Of a stretch of DNA of 64,000 nt, positions 24,901 to 34,422 are shown piece after piece. Source of the stretch: Arctopsyche grandis (taxonomy: Eukaryota; Arthropoda; Insecta; Trichoptera; Hydropsychidae). Every line of letters begins with the position of its first letter. Position 1 is the stretch's first letter. The translations under genes and the position numbers were made by a program. The notes under the pieces are model-generated. The model saw only the letters and a program-made list of their open reading frames with translations. It searched no databases and was not told the origin of the DNA. The DNA lies in NCBI RefSeq assembly GCF_051622035.1, contig NC_135364.1, positions 20,611,001-20,675,000 of the forward strand, in the 5' to 3' direction.

Positions 24901-27158
24901 ATAAATAAAAAAATGTATTTTGTCTGCATTCTAGCTACATCAGACTCCGCCTTCTATTACGCAGTTCACCAGCGGAAATATTCTCCATTAACATTTGAAT
25001 TATGTACATATGTATATGAACACAATAAGTTATAGCGAAAAGCCGTATAAAGAGAGGTATAGACGGTATGGGTGTATTTACATTAACTTGTTAATATTTA
25101 AATACAAGCGAAACCGAAAACCGGAACTGAACAGGAACGAAAAAAATAACGGTTCGGGTCCCTGGTTTATGCTGTTATCTACTTTTCTTAAAAAAGTACA
25201 TAACTTAAAAAATTGGTGTGGCAAAAATTAAATCGCATTTCAAAACAGGCAAATACCGGTTTTGCTCGGTATTCGTAATATAAACCACTTAAACATGGCT
25301 AATCTAATAGTAAACATTTTATTAAATTTATTTGAATAGTTTATTATTTAAATTTATTTGTTTTCTTTTTAAATTTGACGTCACGGATTCTACCACCCAA
25401 ACCTTACATAAAAAATCTCTTTCGAAATTATATATTACATGTTTATAAATAAATTTTAAATTTTATAGACTACATACTACTTTTAAAGAACATGACTGAT
25501 ACATTTCCTTTGTTTTACATAATAAAAGCTTTAATAAGTACATACATACATACATTGAATTTTAATTTTAAAAAGAAACGTAAAATAATTCATTTACCTG
25601 CCATAAGATGCAGTACATATTTTCCAAAAGAGCACAAAAATCGTCAGAATTCCCACAACCAACGCTCCAGACATAGCTATTTGAGTAGCTGTGAATAGCG
25701 TTGTACCTGGATCTTTACTAAAATGAAGATAGATTTTGAAGGGAGGATTTATGTTTTTTATGATAAGAATTCCAGTGTATCTTGGAAAGCATTTTCAAAT
25801 GACACTAATAACACTGTTCGACACGAAAAATGTTTCAGAGACGAGATATGACTTTTCTTATAGATCTATGCCCAGTGAACACGAATCTGGTAATAAAACG
25901 TGTTGATTGGCTCGAGATTCGGAGATATGTGTTTTTTAAATCGCGCGATTTTTCTATATCTTGGTGTTGTTCGGTCGATTTCTCAAAATCTGTTAATTTT
26001 CTGTTCAAAATGAATATTGGAATCTAGAGTCGGGTATTTTATCTTTCATTTGTAGTACTTTTCAGCTTTCAAATCTCTCTAAGTAGTCGTCCAGTTTAAA
26101 TCAAAAGTCAAAATTACGTATTTTCACTTGTGATTTTTTCCCACTGTTAATACTATATTATATTGAGTATTTTTTATTGAAACATGTTTATTAGGATAGT
26201 GTTCTGGCCACACTATTTTTTGATTTCGTTTAAAAGGGTTAATTTTGAGAAATCGACCGAACAACACCAAGATATAGAAAAATCGCGCGATTTAAAAAAC
26301 ACATATCTCCGAATCTCGAGCCAATCAACACTTTTTATTACCAGATTCGTGTTCACTGGGCATAGATCTATAAGAAAAGTCATATCCCGTCTCTGAAACA
26401 TTTTAAAAGTTGTCATTTGTCGAACAGTGTAATTGAAGCATTGTGTGTGTTGGTTACATATTTAAATTAATAACAATATACAAAATCATTCAACGACAAA
26501 TTAAATGATTTTTCAATATATTTTCCATTAAGTTTCCACATTTTACTGATACAAATTTTGGACAAAAATAAGTAATGGGTTGTGCTTATCAACTCATTCT
26601 GAATTGCAAATAAATTTATAAATAATATATGAAAAATTTAAGTTTGCTTCATTAATACAAGTTTATTGTTAAATAAATAGTAATGAAAATCCTACATGCA
26701 GTTGGTTGGATCACAATCACAAGCATTGCAATTTACTTTATTATTGCACTGATTTTGACAACATTCCATACATCCATCTGAAAAATAAATTTTGTGTTAT
26801 TGTAATACAATCTTTTTGAGAATATTTTTATGCAATGACTGTGTAATACCTTGATTGGATCTTTGAAATACCACATAACCTAAAAAAAGTAATCAGAAGT
26901 TTTAATATTACATAAATTTCAAACGTTTCAAAATCATTTTACTAAAAGAAGAATGTTTATCAAAATAAAGTATGTGTTCCCTGCAGATTGAGGACTAAAA
27001 TATGGGAAGCAAGAGTTATCTATTGATATCGTAACATTACAAACATTAACAAAATACTAACCTTCACCGTATGTTATAACATTTTTGGTCACATCTAATT
27101 TGCCACCAGCATAATTTGCAATGGATAATAAAAAACAAATCCAAAATAAACGTTGCAT
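21936..27158 (-). CDS. Unnamed type I membrane protein: Cys-rich ectodomain, one TM, three PPxY motifs
   Basis: I do not recognise this gene by name. Six minus-strand exons join in phase: 27158-27062, 26879-26850, 26777-26696, 25717-25598, 22379-22181 and 22100-21936, giving 230 residues. Residues 1-19 look like a signal peptide (MQRLFWICFLLSIANYAGG). The ectodomain has eight cysteines at 45, 48, 49, 53, 59, 62, 64 and 69. A transmembrane segment covers about 83-101 and is followed by a basic stop-transfer run near 110-122. The cytoplasmic tail has PPPY at 146-149 and 161-164 and PPTY at 184-187; the last two sit in repeated DTPPP-YSS contexts. PPxY motifs bind WW domains of Nedd4-family ubiquitin ligases, so a role as an adaptor or cargo in membrane traffic is plausible. 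The layout resembles the Shisa/WBP1/VOPP1 class, but the cysteine spacing is not a clear match. The exon 3 donor overlaps a TAG stop. All five junctions have AG acceptors and GT donors. Confidence 0.8.
22850..24125 (+). mobile_element. Decayed LINE 3' end, copy 3, split by a DNA transposon
   Basis: The LINE sequence runs 22850-23012, is interrupted by the element at 23013-24013, and resumes at 24014-24125. The resumed part translates as RVAQNRGERKRVGEAFIQQW and then stops, the same ending as copy 2. A GATGATGTTGATGATA tail follows the stop. The whole unit lies antisense in the last long intron of the PPxY gene. Confidence 0.65.
23013..24013. mobile_element. hAT-like non-autonomous element with AAACCGG-rich ends
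   Basis: The ends are TAGGGCTTCC and GGAACCCCTA, which are inverted with one mismatch. The flanks GGGTGGATG (23004-23012) and GGGTGGATG (24014-24022) give an 8- or 9-bp target duplication. Subterminal CCGAAAACCGGCTTTTT units repeat in both directions. There is no transposase reading frame, so it would need a partner element to move. Confidence 0.75.
24258..25164 (+). mobile_element. hAT transposon remnant with transposase fragment
   Basis: The terminal inverted repeats are TAGGGACCTGAACCG on the left and, reversed, CAGGGACCCGAACCG on the right. They are flanked by GTTTATAC (24250-24257) and GTTTATGC (25165-25172), an 8-bp duplication with one change, as expected for hAT. Inside, a 107-residue frame at 24400-24723 contains TTDNGANM and CVSHTLQLAI, which are hAT transposase core blocks. 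At 907 bp the element is internally deleted and inactive. It lies in an intron of the PPxY gene. Confidence 0.85.
24400..24723 (+). pseudogene. hAT transposase core fragment
   Basis: This frame covers only part of the RNase H-like catalytic core. The TTDNGANM block (residues about 20-27) carries the conserved aspartate region, and CVSHTLQLAI (about 72-81) is the conserved C-x2-H region. It lacks the N-terminal zinc finger and the C-terminal dimerisation domain and ends at a stop at 24721. It is a relic, not a host gene. Confidence 0.8.
25248..25440 (+). repeat. Dispersed repeat R2, copy 3
   Basis: It carries the R2 blocks TTTTGCTCGGTATTCGTAAT, ATAAACCACTTAAACATGGC and TCTTTCGAAATTATATATTA in order. 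It starts about 80 bases after the hAT remnant. Confidence 0.5.
25812..26429. mobile_element. Long-TIR element in the PPxY gene intron
   Basis: Two arms of about 190 bp (25812-26005 and 26235-26429) are near-identical inverted repeats. The outer ends are CACTGTTCGACA and TGTCGAACAGTG. The arms share AATGTTTCAGAGACG, GACTTTTCTTATAGATCT and AATCGCGCGATTTTTC. A 230-bp AT-rich spacer separates them. No transposase is present. Frames that translate the arms appear twice, in opposite directions, and are not genes. Confidence 0.85.
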
Positions 27159-28730
27159 ATTGATTCACCCGTGGACGCAAGTAAAAAATATCACATTCAC
27201 TGGGAACTACGTAGATGCTATAACCACTTTTGATTGTAATACGGGATTGGAGAATTGCATTGCAAATTCACAAAATTGCGTCCAATGGCCATTTGTTAAT
27301 AAAAGAATATCATGGTATACGAAGTCGAGATAAATAAAAGATAATCTGCTATAAAAAGTAAACTAGCCAATACAATTCCAGATGTTTCACGATAGTGTAA
27401 GCTGTCAGCGTAGATAACGAGTGATATGATACGTGTGTAAGATAACACTACAATGAATATACATAAGTGTATTTTTTTCTAATTTAGCATATATGCAAAC
27501 AGAACCTTTCACAGTGTTTAGCAACATTCATTAAAATAGCACTGTAATAAATGTTTTATTACATTTGCAAGGTAAATCGGTATGGCAAATGAATTGCTCG
27601 CTAAAAGAAAAAAAAAAATTATACATATACGCAATAGATGAAGGATTGTTACTAGATAAGAGATTCTTAATTAATTTGAAAACAACAAAAATAATTTGCA
27701 AAAATAGATGAGCTTTAGGATAGAAAAGATAAATGGTTCAATTTATTTATAAATATTGTTACGTACACCGCCGAGTAATCGGTGCAATCGAATTAGGCCG
27801 AGTAGCATCCCAGAGACTGTGTGACCGTTATAATTGGTTTCAAGGATTATCTCTAGGCTAAGTGCACGTAGGCTAAACAATGGCCACCGAATTGGCCGCT
27901 ATTGGTCCCTTCTCAGAAGTGACCGATACCGTGGGAATATATATCTGGGTACATGCCTAAACAATAGGGAAGTAACTGGACGTCGAAGATGCAGGGAGCG
28001 ACCTGTTCTTTATAAACGGGTACTTAGGCGATATCAAGACATTCTGGACAGAGCACTGCTAGTGCGTGTATCTCCTTAATCACCAATAAATGCTGTGAAA
28101 CGACTTTGGCCTTATACTTGGATCCTCTACCCACCCCTACGCAACAATATCAACAATTAAATATGAAAAAATATTTTTTTGTAAGCAATTTACAAATTAA
28201 GAAAAATATGTACATAATGAGTATCTAAAACTTGTTAACATGTAATAAAAATGCATGTCCAAGTACGGGTTGTTAAAAAATAAAACACTTATATATATTT
28301 TTTGCCTTTTAATATACTTAAAAGATGTAATTTACAAATAAATAAACATTTCACAATTAAACTTTTAACTGAAATTTTTATTTATTGATCTCCAAAACTA
28401 ACACATCTTCGTACAAATGTCTTTTATCATATACAATTTTTATAAGTGTAATTTAAAATATGCCGACTTATATTTATGTATGTATATATACATAAAAAAA
28501 ATCACACCAAAATATCCTTAAGACAGATCTGCAAATATGATTAGTATATTTTAATAATTCGAGATAATTACATATGTATATATTAAATACGTCGGCACAA
28601 CAAATACATAATTGTGGTTTATTGCAAATACACGTTATGATTCATTAGAAGCTACATCGTTTATTACCTAGCCACATATAAAAATTTAAATAATGACACG
28701 TTTGGCAGTTATTATTTTAGTTAAAAATAA
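27159..28730. other. Intergenic region between the PPxY gene and HYPK
   Basis: The region contains LTR copy 1 (27757-28146). The promoter of the PPxY gene should lie just above 27158, but no TATA or initiator stands out. A minus-strand AATAAA at 28665-28660 lies 66 bases past the HYPK stop. The rest is AT-rich and featureless. Confidence 0.6.
27757..28146 (+). mobile_element. Solo LTR, copy 1
   Basis: This 390-bp unit starts TGTTACGTACACC and ends CCCCTACGCAACA, the TG...CA form of a retroviral-type LTR, and it is flanked by ATAT on both sides (27753-27756 and 28147-28150). A second copy at 29249-30878 matches over its length. No gag or pol lies between the two, so each looks like a separate solo LTR with its own ATAT target. 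The short frame inside is an artefact. Confidence 0.75.
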
Positions 28731-31700
28731 CTAATCGGTTAAGGCAGTTAGAGCGGCGACGACATCTCCGTGATGTTCCCGCAACGTTCGTTCGGCTACA
28801 GTTCTCGAGATTTCCATTTCTTTGACCTGAAATGTATACAATAAAATAATACAAAATGGTTTAATTTAATACAACCATTTGGTGATCGGAAAATGCACTC
28901 AGTAGTGGCGCAGTCTCGAGGAATACTAATTCCCAAAGGCGCTCAAGAAGAACTTACACAATAGAATTCCATAAAAAAAGCGTCAAGGGGTATTTGTATG
29001 ATATCAGAGGGTGCTGATCCTTTTTTATGGAACTCTATTGTGTTGAGTCTTCTTGAGCGCTTTTGAAAATTAGGATTTCGAGTGCATTCTTCCGAGAACC
29101 CAACCATTCATACCAAATTTTCATGAATTTTATTCAGACTTGAGGATTTAGACAATAACTGAAAGATAAGTCTCTCTGAGAGTGGTATTTTTTTTATTTT
29201 AACTGAATTTCAATTTATTGCTCAAAATTTTCCGATATGTATAAATATTGTTACGTACACCGCCGAGTAAATGCAATCGGATTAGGCCGAGTAGCATCCC
29301 AGAGACTGTGTGACCGTTATAATTGGTTTCAAGGATTATCTCTAGACTAAGTGCATGTAGGCTAAACAATGGCCACCGAATTGGCCGCTATTGGTCCCTT
29401 CTCAGAAGTGACCGATACCGTGGGACTGAGTGTCATGAGAATACATATCCGGGTACATGCCTAAACAATAGGGAAGTAGCCGGACGTCAAAGATGCCCTG
29501 AGCGACCGATCCGTTATAAGGCGGTACTTATGCGATATCAAGACATTCTGGACGGAGCACTGCCAGTGCGTGTATCTCCTTAATCACCAATATATTGCTG
29601 TCGGTTCCCTCATCACTGAGGATCGTGACTACGATGTCCGGTCAACCAGCTGCCTCCATTCAGTTCTAAATTCGGCCAGGCGAAGACTTGCTACCGTGGA
29701 AGCGCCCGTCGCTGCAGATACTTGGTCAATCCAGCGTGCGGGGGATCTGCCTCTGGCTCTTCTGCCTTCGACGCTACCAACCACAACCAACCGCTCCAGG
29801 CTCTCCTCACCTCTTCGTGCAATATGGCCGAAGAACTGCAATATACGTTTCAGGCATATTGTTGACAGTCTATCCTTGATTTTTAATTCTTCAAGAATAG
29901 ACACATTCGTGCGTTTGTCGGTCCAAGGCACGCGCAGTAGCCGTCTCCAGGACCACATCTCGAAGGCATCGATTCTCCGTCTATCCGCCGCCTTCATGGT
30001 CCACGTCTCAAAACCATAAAGGCAGGCAGAACAAACGAGACTCTTCACGAGACGGATTTTGACAGCAGTTGTAATGGCTCTATTCTTCCAAATCTTCGTT
30101 AGTTGTGACATTGCCGATTTTGCTAATGTAATCCGGCGCCGTATTTCCAATTCGCTGCCGCCGTTGTTAGATATGAGTGACCCCAGATAGACAAAATTAT
30201 CGACCACCTTCAAACCGTTTAAAGCTGAGTTGTTGTTTTGCAGCTGTTGGTTACGGTCAATTATCATAATTTTTGTTTTGGGGCGGTTTATCTGGAGGTC
30301 AAATACATTACTCTCTGTCTCAACACGACGGATCAGTTCGGCCATTTCTTCATGATTATTAGCTATGAGCGTTGTGTCATCCGCATACCGAAGATTGGAT
30401 AGTATTTTTCCACCAATGGACACTCCACCCTTCCAACCATCCAGCGCTCTACGCATTATATACTCTCCATATATATTAAATAGGTCTGGAGATAATATAC
30501 ACCCTTGCCTTACTCCACGTTGTACTCGAAAATTTGTCGAGTTTAGCGAATTGATTCGAACTACTGCATTGTTATCATTATACAAGTTATATATTATTTT
30601 TACAAGATGCATGGGGACTCCCATGTCCAGTAGAACTTTCCACAGGTAGTCCCAGTTCACAAAGTTAAAAGCTTTTTTAGAGTCTATAAAACAAAGAACG
30701 GCTGGAGTTTGAAACTCCCGACATTTTTCAATAAGTTGACGTATATTCAGTATTTGTTCCCTCGTCCCTTTGCCTTTTACAAACCCTGCTTGTTCGTTCG
30801 GTATTTGCTAATCACCAATAAATGCTGTGAAACGACTTTGGCCTTTTACTTGGATTCTCCACCCACCTCTATGCAACAATATGTATGGCAAAAAAAAACA
30901 TGAAATATGACTAGAATGTATAAAAAGCAATGATCCTGAATATTACTCTCTTTCTGAAATATATTGGATCAAATCAATAAATAAATTTGATTTTGAAGAT
31001 GTGTTCAATTTGCTAAATGTTGACAAATAGCAACTTTCCAATAGGAATCTAATCTAATTAGAAACGGGCCAAATAGTTGACAACGAGCCAAAGCCAGCTA
31101 TAAGGTCAATAGTTAACCATGAATAATTTGTCAAAAGCGTTTCCTTATTGCAGAGGATAAAAAACTACAAAAAGTAAAAAAAAAAACAAATAGAGAAAAC
31201 TGAGATTTTCTTAATTATTTCCAAATTTGAAACTGATCATACGGAAATTGTATCCGTTTATATGGAAAGAAAAGAATGGCATATTGCTTTCTGGTTAACT
31301 TTAAAGAAATATATTTGCATGTAAAGTTCAGTATTGGTATACATGTTATCATAAAAAATATTCAATCTCTCATCAATCAATGTGATCAAGTTCACGTTTT
31401 ACATATAAAGTAGTAAGTAAACACTATTCGTTGGATTAAGTGGATGAATCACTGCCAGATTAAGTGGTCAACAAATATCTCATGTCTGGTGTAAAAATAA
31501 AATTTGTCTAAAAATAAATGAAATAATAAATATAGTTAAAAAAAAATGAAAAGCCATACTATGATATCTACGTGTTCTTTCAGAATTGTAACTTTGCACA
31601 ATTCCTTTTCTCGTTCAATTTTTTCCATAGTCTCTTTCGATCGGCGGTCTCTTATCAGGGATATGGCCTGAAAACAAAGAATTGTCAAAGGTCAGTATGG

Positions 31701-31945
31701 CGAGCGAGCGAGCGAGCGAGAAATGTGAGAATGTGGTGTGAGAAATGTGTAACCCCGAGGATGTCTTGGGAGCTGATCTCCTTTTCCTCGGCGTAGTCGG
31801 TGACTCTCTCGAGGTCGGCGACTCCGCTGTCATGCTTGGCCTGGCGCCGTTGCGGCGCTCCGCTGTTGGGCGCCTCGTCTCCGGCCTCGTCGGCGATCCC
31901 GCACTCCCCGTTCGGCGGAGACACGGCCACTCCCATGCTGCCCAT
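28731..31945 (-). CDS. HYPK: HYPK, Huntingtin-interacting protein K (NatA partner, UBA domain)
   Basis: Three minus-strand exons join in phase: 31945-31754, 31667-31572 and 28826-28731, giving 127 residues, close to 129 in human. HYPK binds the NAA10/NAA15 N-terminal acetyltransferase on the ribosome, tunes its activity and limits aggregation of nascent proteins. Residues 38-60 (KHDSGVADLERVTDYAEEKE) match the human KHDSGAADLERVTDYAEEKE core. The middle exon has the IRDRRSKE block and a basic coiled helix. The last exon encodes the C-terminal UBA-like domain (EMEISRTVAERTLREHHGDV), which in human reads EMEISRAAAERSLREHMGNV. The start is the first ATG of a GC-rich first exon; a second ATG follows three codons later. 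Intron 2 is 2.7 kb and holds a MITE, an LTR and a LINE. Confidence 0.96.
28879..29107. mobile_element. MITE in HYPK intron 2
   Basis: The arms at about 28879-28990 and 29018-29107 are inverted. Shared blocks are CGGAAAATGCACTC against CGGAAGAATGCACTC and, nearer the centre, GCGCTCAAGAAGA followed by an ACACAATAGA-TTCCATAAAAAA block. There is no coding content. Confidence 0.7.
29593..30808 (-). mobile_element. 5'-truncated LINE inserted in the LTR
   Basis: The insert is flanked by TAATCACCAATA at 29581-29592 and again at 30809-30820, a 12-bp target-site duplication of LTR sequence. The retrotransposon lies on the minus strand, with its 3' end at 29593 and its truncated 5' end at 30808. It has no clear poly(A) tail. 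The long target duplication and truncation are the usual products of target-primed reverse transcription. Confidence 0.85.
29629..30808 (-). pseudogene. LINE reverse transcriptase, C-terminal two thirds
   Basis: An open frame runs without stops from the truncation point to 29629, about 390 codons. It contains PNEQAGFVKGKGTREQ, the finger block with FIDSKKAFNFV, RQGCILSPDLFN, and the catalytic RYADDTTLIA. A C-terminal region with SCLYGFETW-like and GHIARR blocks follows. The endonuclease and the start of the reverse transcriptase are missing, so it cannot be autonomous. The intact frame suggests a fairly recent insertion. It resembles the endonuclease-reverse transcriptase elements common in insects; I cannot assign a clade. 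Confidence 0.85.
31696..31721. repeat. GCGA microsatellite in HYPK intron 1
   Basis: About five to six GCGA units lie inside the short 86-bp first intron of HYPK (31668-31753). Confidence 0.9.
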
Positions 31946-32328
31946 TCTTCACTCGACTATTATTGCAGTTCACCGCACTTGACAGTTCACCGCACGTGCG
32001 CGACGCCACACACACACACACACTCACTCACTCACACAACTGTGCACTGTCGCCAATCTGCACGTAGGACCCGCCAACTACACGCTACCAACCTCTTCAA
32101 TATTGATACATTATATGGGAGACATTCAACAATCAACTCATTTTAAACCAGAAAATCATATCACTGAGACTGTATTTATTTAAATGTTTGATTTTCTTAC
32201 TTTTGAAATTTTTGATTACGGGAAAAGCCTACAATTTTTTATTAAACCTAACCTAACCTAACCAAGCCGTTTTATGGCATTACTTTTACCAAAAACACTC
32301 GAAACTTATCATTTTGATTATTATAATT

Positions 32329-32780
32329 GTAGGCATATAGTACAACTGAAATGATCTCATCAGGTCACTGCGACACATATCCAGGAAAGTCATTAACGCA
32401 TGACACACGCTCGCTTCGTCAAAAGGTCGACACGTGTTTCTATACACGTGTCTGGGAAACAAAGGAAGAACTCACTGAACCCATAAAAACCACGAACTAC
32501 GTCCAGGCGTATGAACCCATAAAACCACGATCGCAGCATAACTAAGGCAGCGCGAGTACCAAGAACAAAAGATGTGCACACGACACACTTCAACCCAAAA
32601 CGTTTATAAAGCAACGCAGCAACCTCCACCGGCAGAGTGAGCCTCTAGAGTTCAACTAGATCACATCTCCGAAGAAACCTCTTCGTACATACAATAACCA
32701 TTGTACCAATTGAACAAAAATAAACGATCCTCTTTCAAACTACACAACACGTGTTTCGTTAGACCGGGATACGGTCAACA
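32329..32780 (+). mobile_element. Possible solo LTR of a second family
   Basis: The segment starts near TGTAGGCATATAG, has an AATAAA at its 3' side, and ends near GGGATACGGTCAACA. Its base composition is less AT-rich than its flanks and it has no reading frame of note. No target duplication is clear, so the call is weak. Confidence 0.3.
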
Positions 32781-32916
32781 TACCTTCCCTGTCTTACATA
32801 ATTGTTTTTTGTTTCATAAATATTTTAAATCTTGTATCTTTCAAATTATTTAAATTACATAAATTTTTTATTGTTCAGAATGGATGGATTGGAGCTTTTC
32901 CTTTCATTTACAAGCA

Positions 32917-33127
32917 TATAAGTAGAATGCATAGAATCGCTCTCAGCCTCCAAAAATGTTGTTACAAAAACTCTGCGTGGCAGAGTTTGTTCATTGTTTG
33001 CTAAACTTCGTCTCTCTCTCTCTCTCTCTCTCTTGTCTCTCTTCCGTGACTTTCCGTCTCTCTTTTCGATGGCTCACTTTTAGACGATACTTTTGTTAAC
33101 AATGACCATTCTATGCATTCTACTTCT
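32917..33127. mobile_element. MITE-like element with a TC microsatellite
   Basis: The left end contains AGTAGAATGCATAGAAT and the right end contains its inverse, ATTCTATGCATTCTACTT. A TC run of about 13 units lies near 33008-33034. No coding content. Confidence 0.6.
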
Positions 33128-33437
33128 AAATTTACAAGAGACAAGTTAGTGAGAAAACAATATGAATTAATATCCGAATCTCAAATTAAACAATTTCTAA
33201 ACCAAATTAGCATATACATTCAACAAATCTAAGCTAATTGAAATCTGGTTGAGGAGCTTAATGCCCCCTGCGACAGGTGACGAAGGTAACAGGTGAGAGG
33301 TAAAGTTAGTATATAAAGTCTTTATTTATTTATTTCACAGATGTTCGCAATAGGAAGAAATATATTGTTTGATAATTCTATTGGTCAGCTATGATATTTT
33401 GATCGACATAAGTCGTATATTTTGAGTTTCGAACATC

Positions 33438-33654
33438 TGTTCTGTTCATACCTATCCAGCACGACCCGTATCCAGCAGGTGTCATGCAAGTGCGGATAGT
33501 ATTCTTTGGTACATTCTATATAGACGCGCATGAATGCGTAAATGCGCATGCGCGAATGGAGTATGAATACGTCCATATAATGTACCAAAGAATACTATCC
33601 GCACTTGCATGACAACTGCAGGATACGGGTCGTGCTGGATAGGTATGAACAGAC
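33438..33654. mobile_element. Palindromic MITE, copy 1
   Basis: The two arms are inverted over about 80 bp. GTTCATACCTATCCAGCACG on the left is mirrored by CGTGCTGGATAGGTATGAAC on the right, and TGCGGATAGTATTCTTTGG is mirrored by CCAAAGAATACTATCCGCA. The centre holds GAATGCGTAAATGCGCATGC. A shorter copy lies at 35682-35856. Confidence 0.85.
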
Positions 33655-33904
33655 CTTTATAAGTTCATTATACAACTTTTCAAACGATTGGAATTGAGAT
33701 TTAAATTTTGCCAATAATATACTAATTATATACACTGGATTGGTTTAATTCACTATTCGCTGACAAATCTAGTAACATCAGAAAGGAAATATCCAACTAG
33801 CTCGTATTTAAATTATCCGGCCAATGTAATCGAGGCTTAAAACAATCTAAGCATCGATCTCATTTCATTTGTTTGATCGTTAGACCCCCCGTCGTCACCG
33901 TGCA

Positions 33905-33947
33905 TAAACACTCACATTACAATTTATGGAAGTAATGTGAGTGTTTA
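33905..33947. other. Perfect 16-bp hairpin
   Basis: TAAACACTCACATTAC at 33905-33920 is exactly complementary to GTAATGTGAGTGTTTA at 33932-33947, with an 11-base loop. It could be the collapsed remnant of an inverted-repeat element. No flanking pairing extends it enough to call a microRNA. Confidence 0.5.
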
Positions 33948-34230
33948 CTTTGTAACACGAGCAATAGAAAAAAAGCCACCACATCAAAACAACGATACGA
34001 TTGTTCGGATTTGTCGCTTCTACAGTACATATACAAGTACTCTTTCAGGGCTAAATTGAAGAGACAAATATGTGGATAATTGTTTAATCCATATTATTAT
34101 ACATTGATTCTGTTTTCATGGTTTTTATGAGATGGCGACGGTCTCTGAGAATTGTTGTGTATTAATTAATGATTTGTCATCGAAAAATTTATAACATTTT
34201 TCGAAATATTTTACGGCGCCTATGTGAGTC

Positions 34231-34422
34231 GATTCGGCGATTATTCCTCAAAAGGCGATCTTGTGCACGTCACTAAAATCTCGATCACGGAACATCTGGC
34301 ACTCAAAAATTCCACGCAAAATATTGTACCAACGAGAACTCGATTGCTAGATATTCCGTATTCGTGATTTTTGTGGCAACGATTGTCGTGCGCACGATCG
34401 CAATTTGCGCAATAAACCGTTT
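34231..34422. mobile_element. M1 element (GGTTCGGTGATTATTCC family), copy 1
   Basis: The left arm reads CGGCGATTATTCCTC, then GTCACTAAAATCTCGATCAC and GGAACATCTGGCACTC. The reversed right arm has CGGTTTATTGCGCAAAT, CACGAATACGGAATATC and GAGTTCTCGTTGGTACAATA. The same blocks recur in the copies at 37.9, 42.2, 52.2 and 52.6 kb. Confidence 0.6.

Larger units (their letters stand above)
29249..30878 (+). mobile_element. Solo LTR, copy 2, split by a LINE insertion
   Basis: The left part (29249-29592) and right part (30821-30878) together match LTR copy 1 at 27757-28146. The ends are TGTTACGTACACC and ATGCAACA, and ATAT flanks both sides (29245-29248 and 30879-30882). The LINE at 29593-30808 separates the halves. 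The LTR is therefore older than the LINE insertion. Confidence 0.8.

Noticed and set aside
25830-26416. Frames encoding a similar peptide on both strands
   Set aside because: They are the two arms of one inverted-repeat element and encode nothing known.
29323-29583. Paired short frames in the two LTR copies (also 27834-28079)
   Set aside because: They occur only because the LTR is repeated; there is no protein similarity and the reading continues through LTR sequence.
32246-32264. Short CCTAACCTAACC run as a telomere remnant
   Set aside because: Only about three units are present, which is too few to call an interstitial telomere in AT-rich insect DNA.
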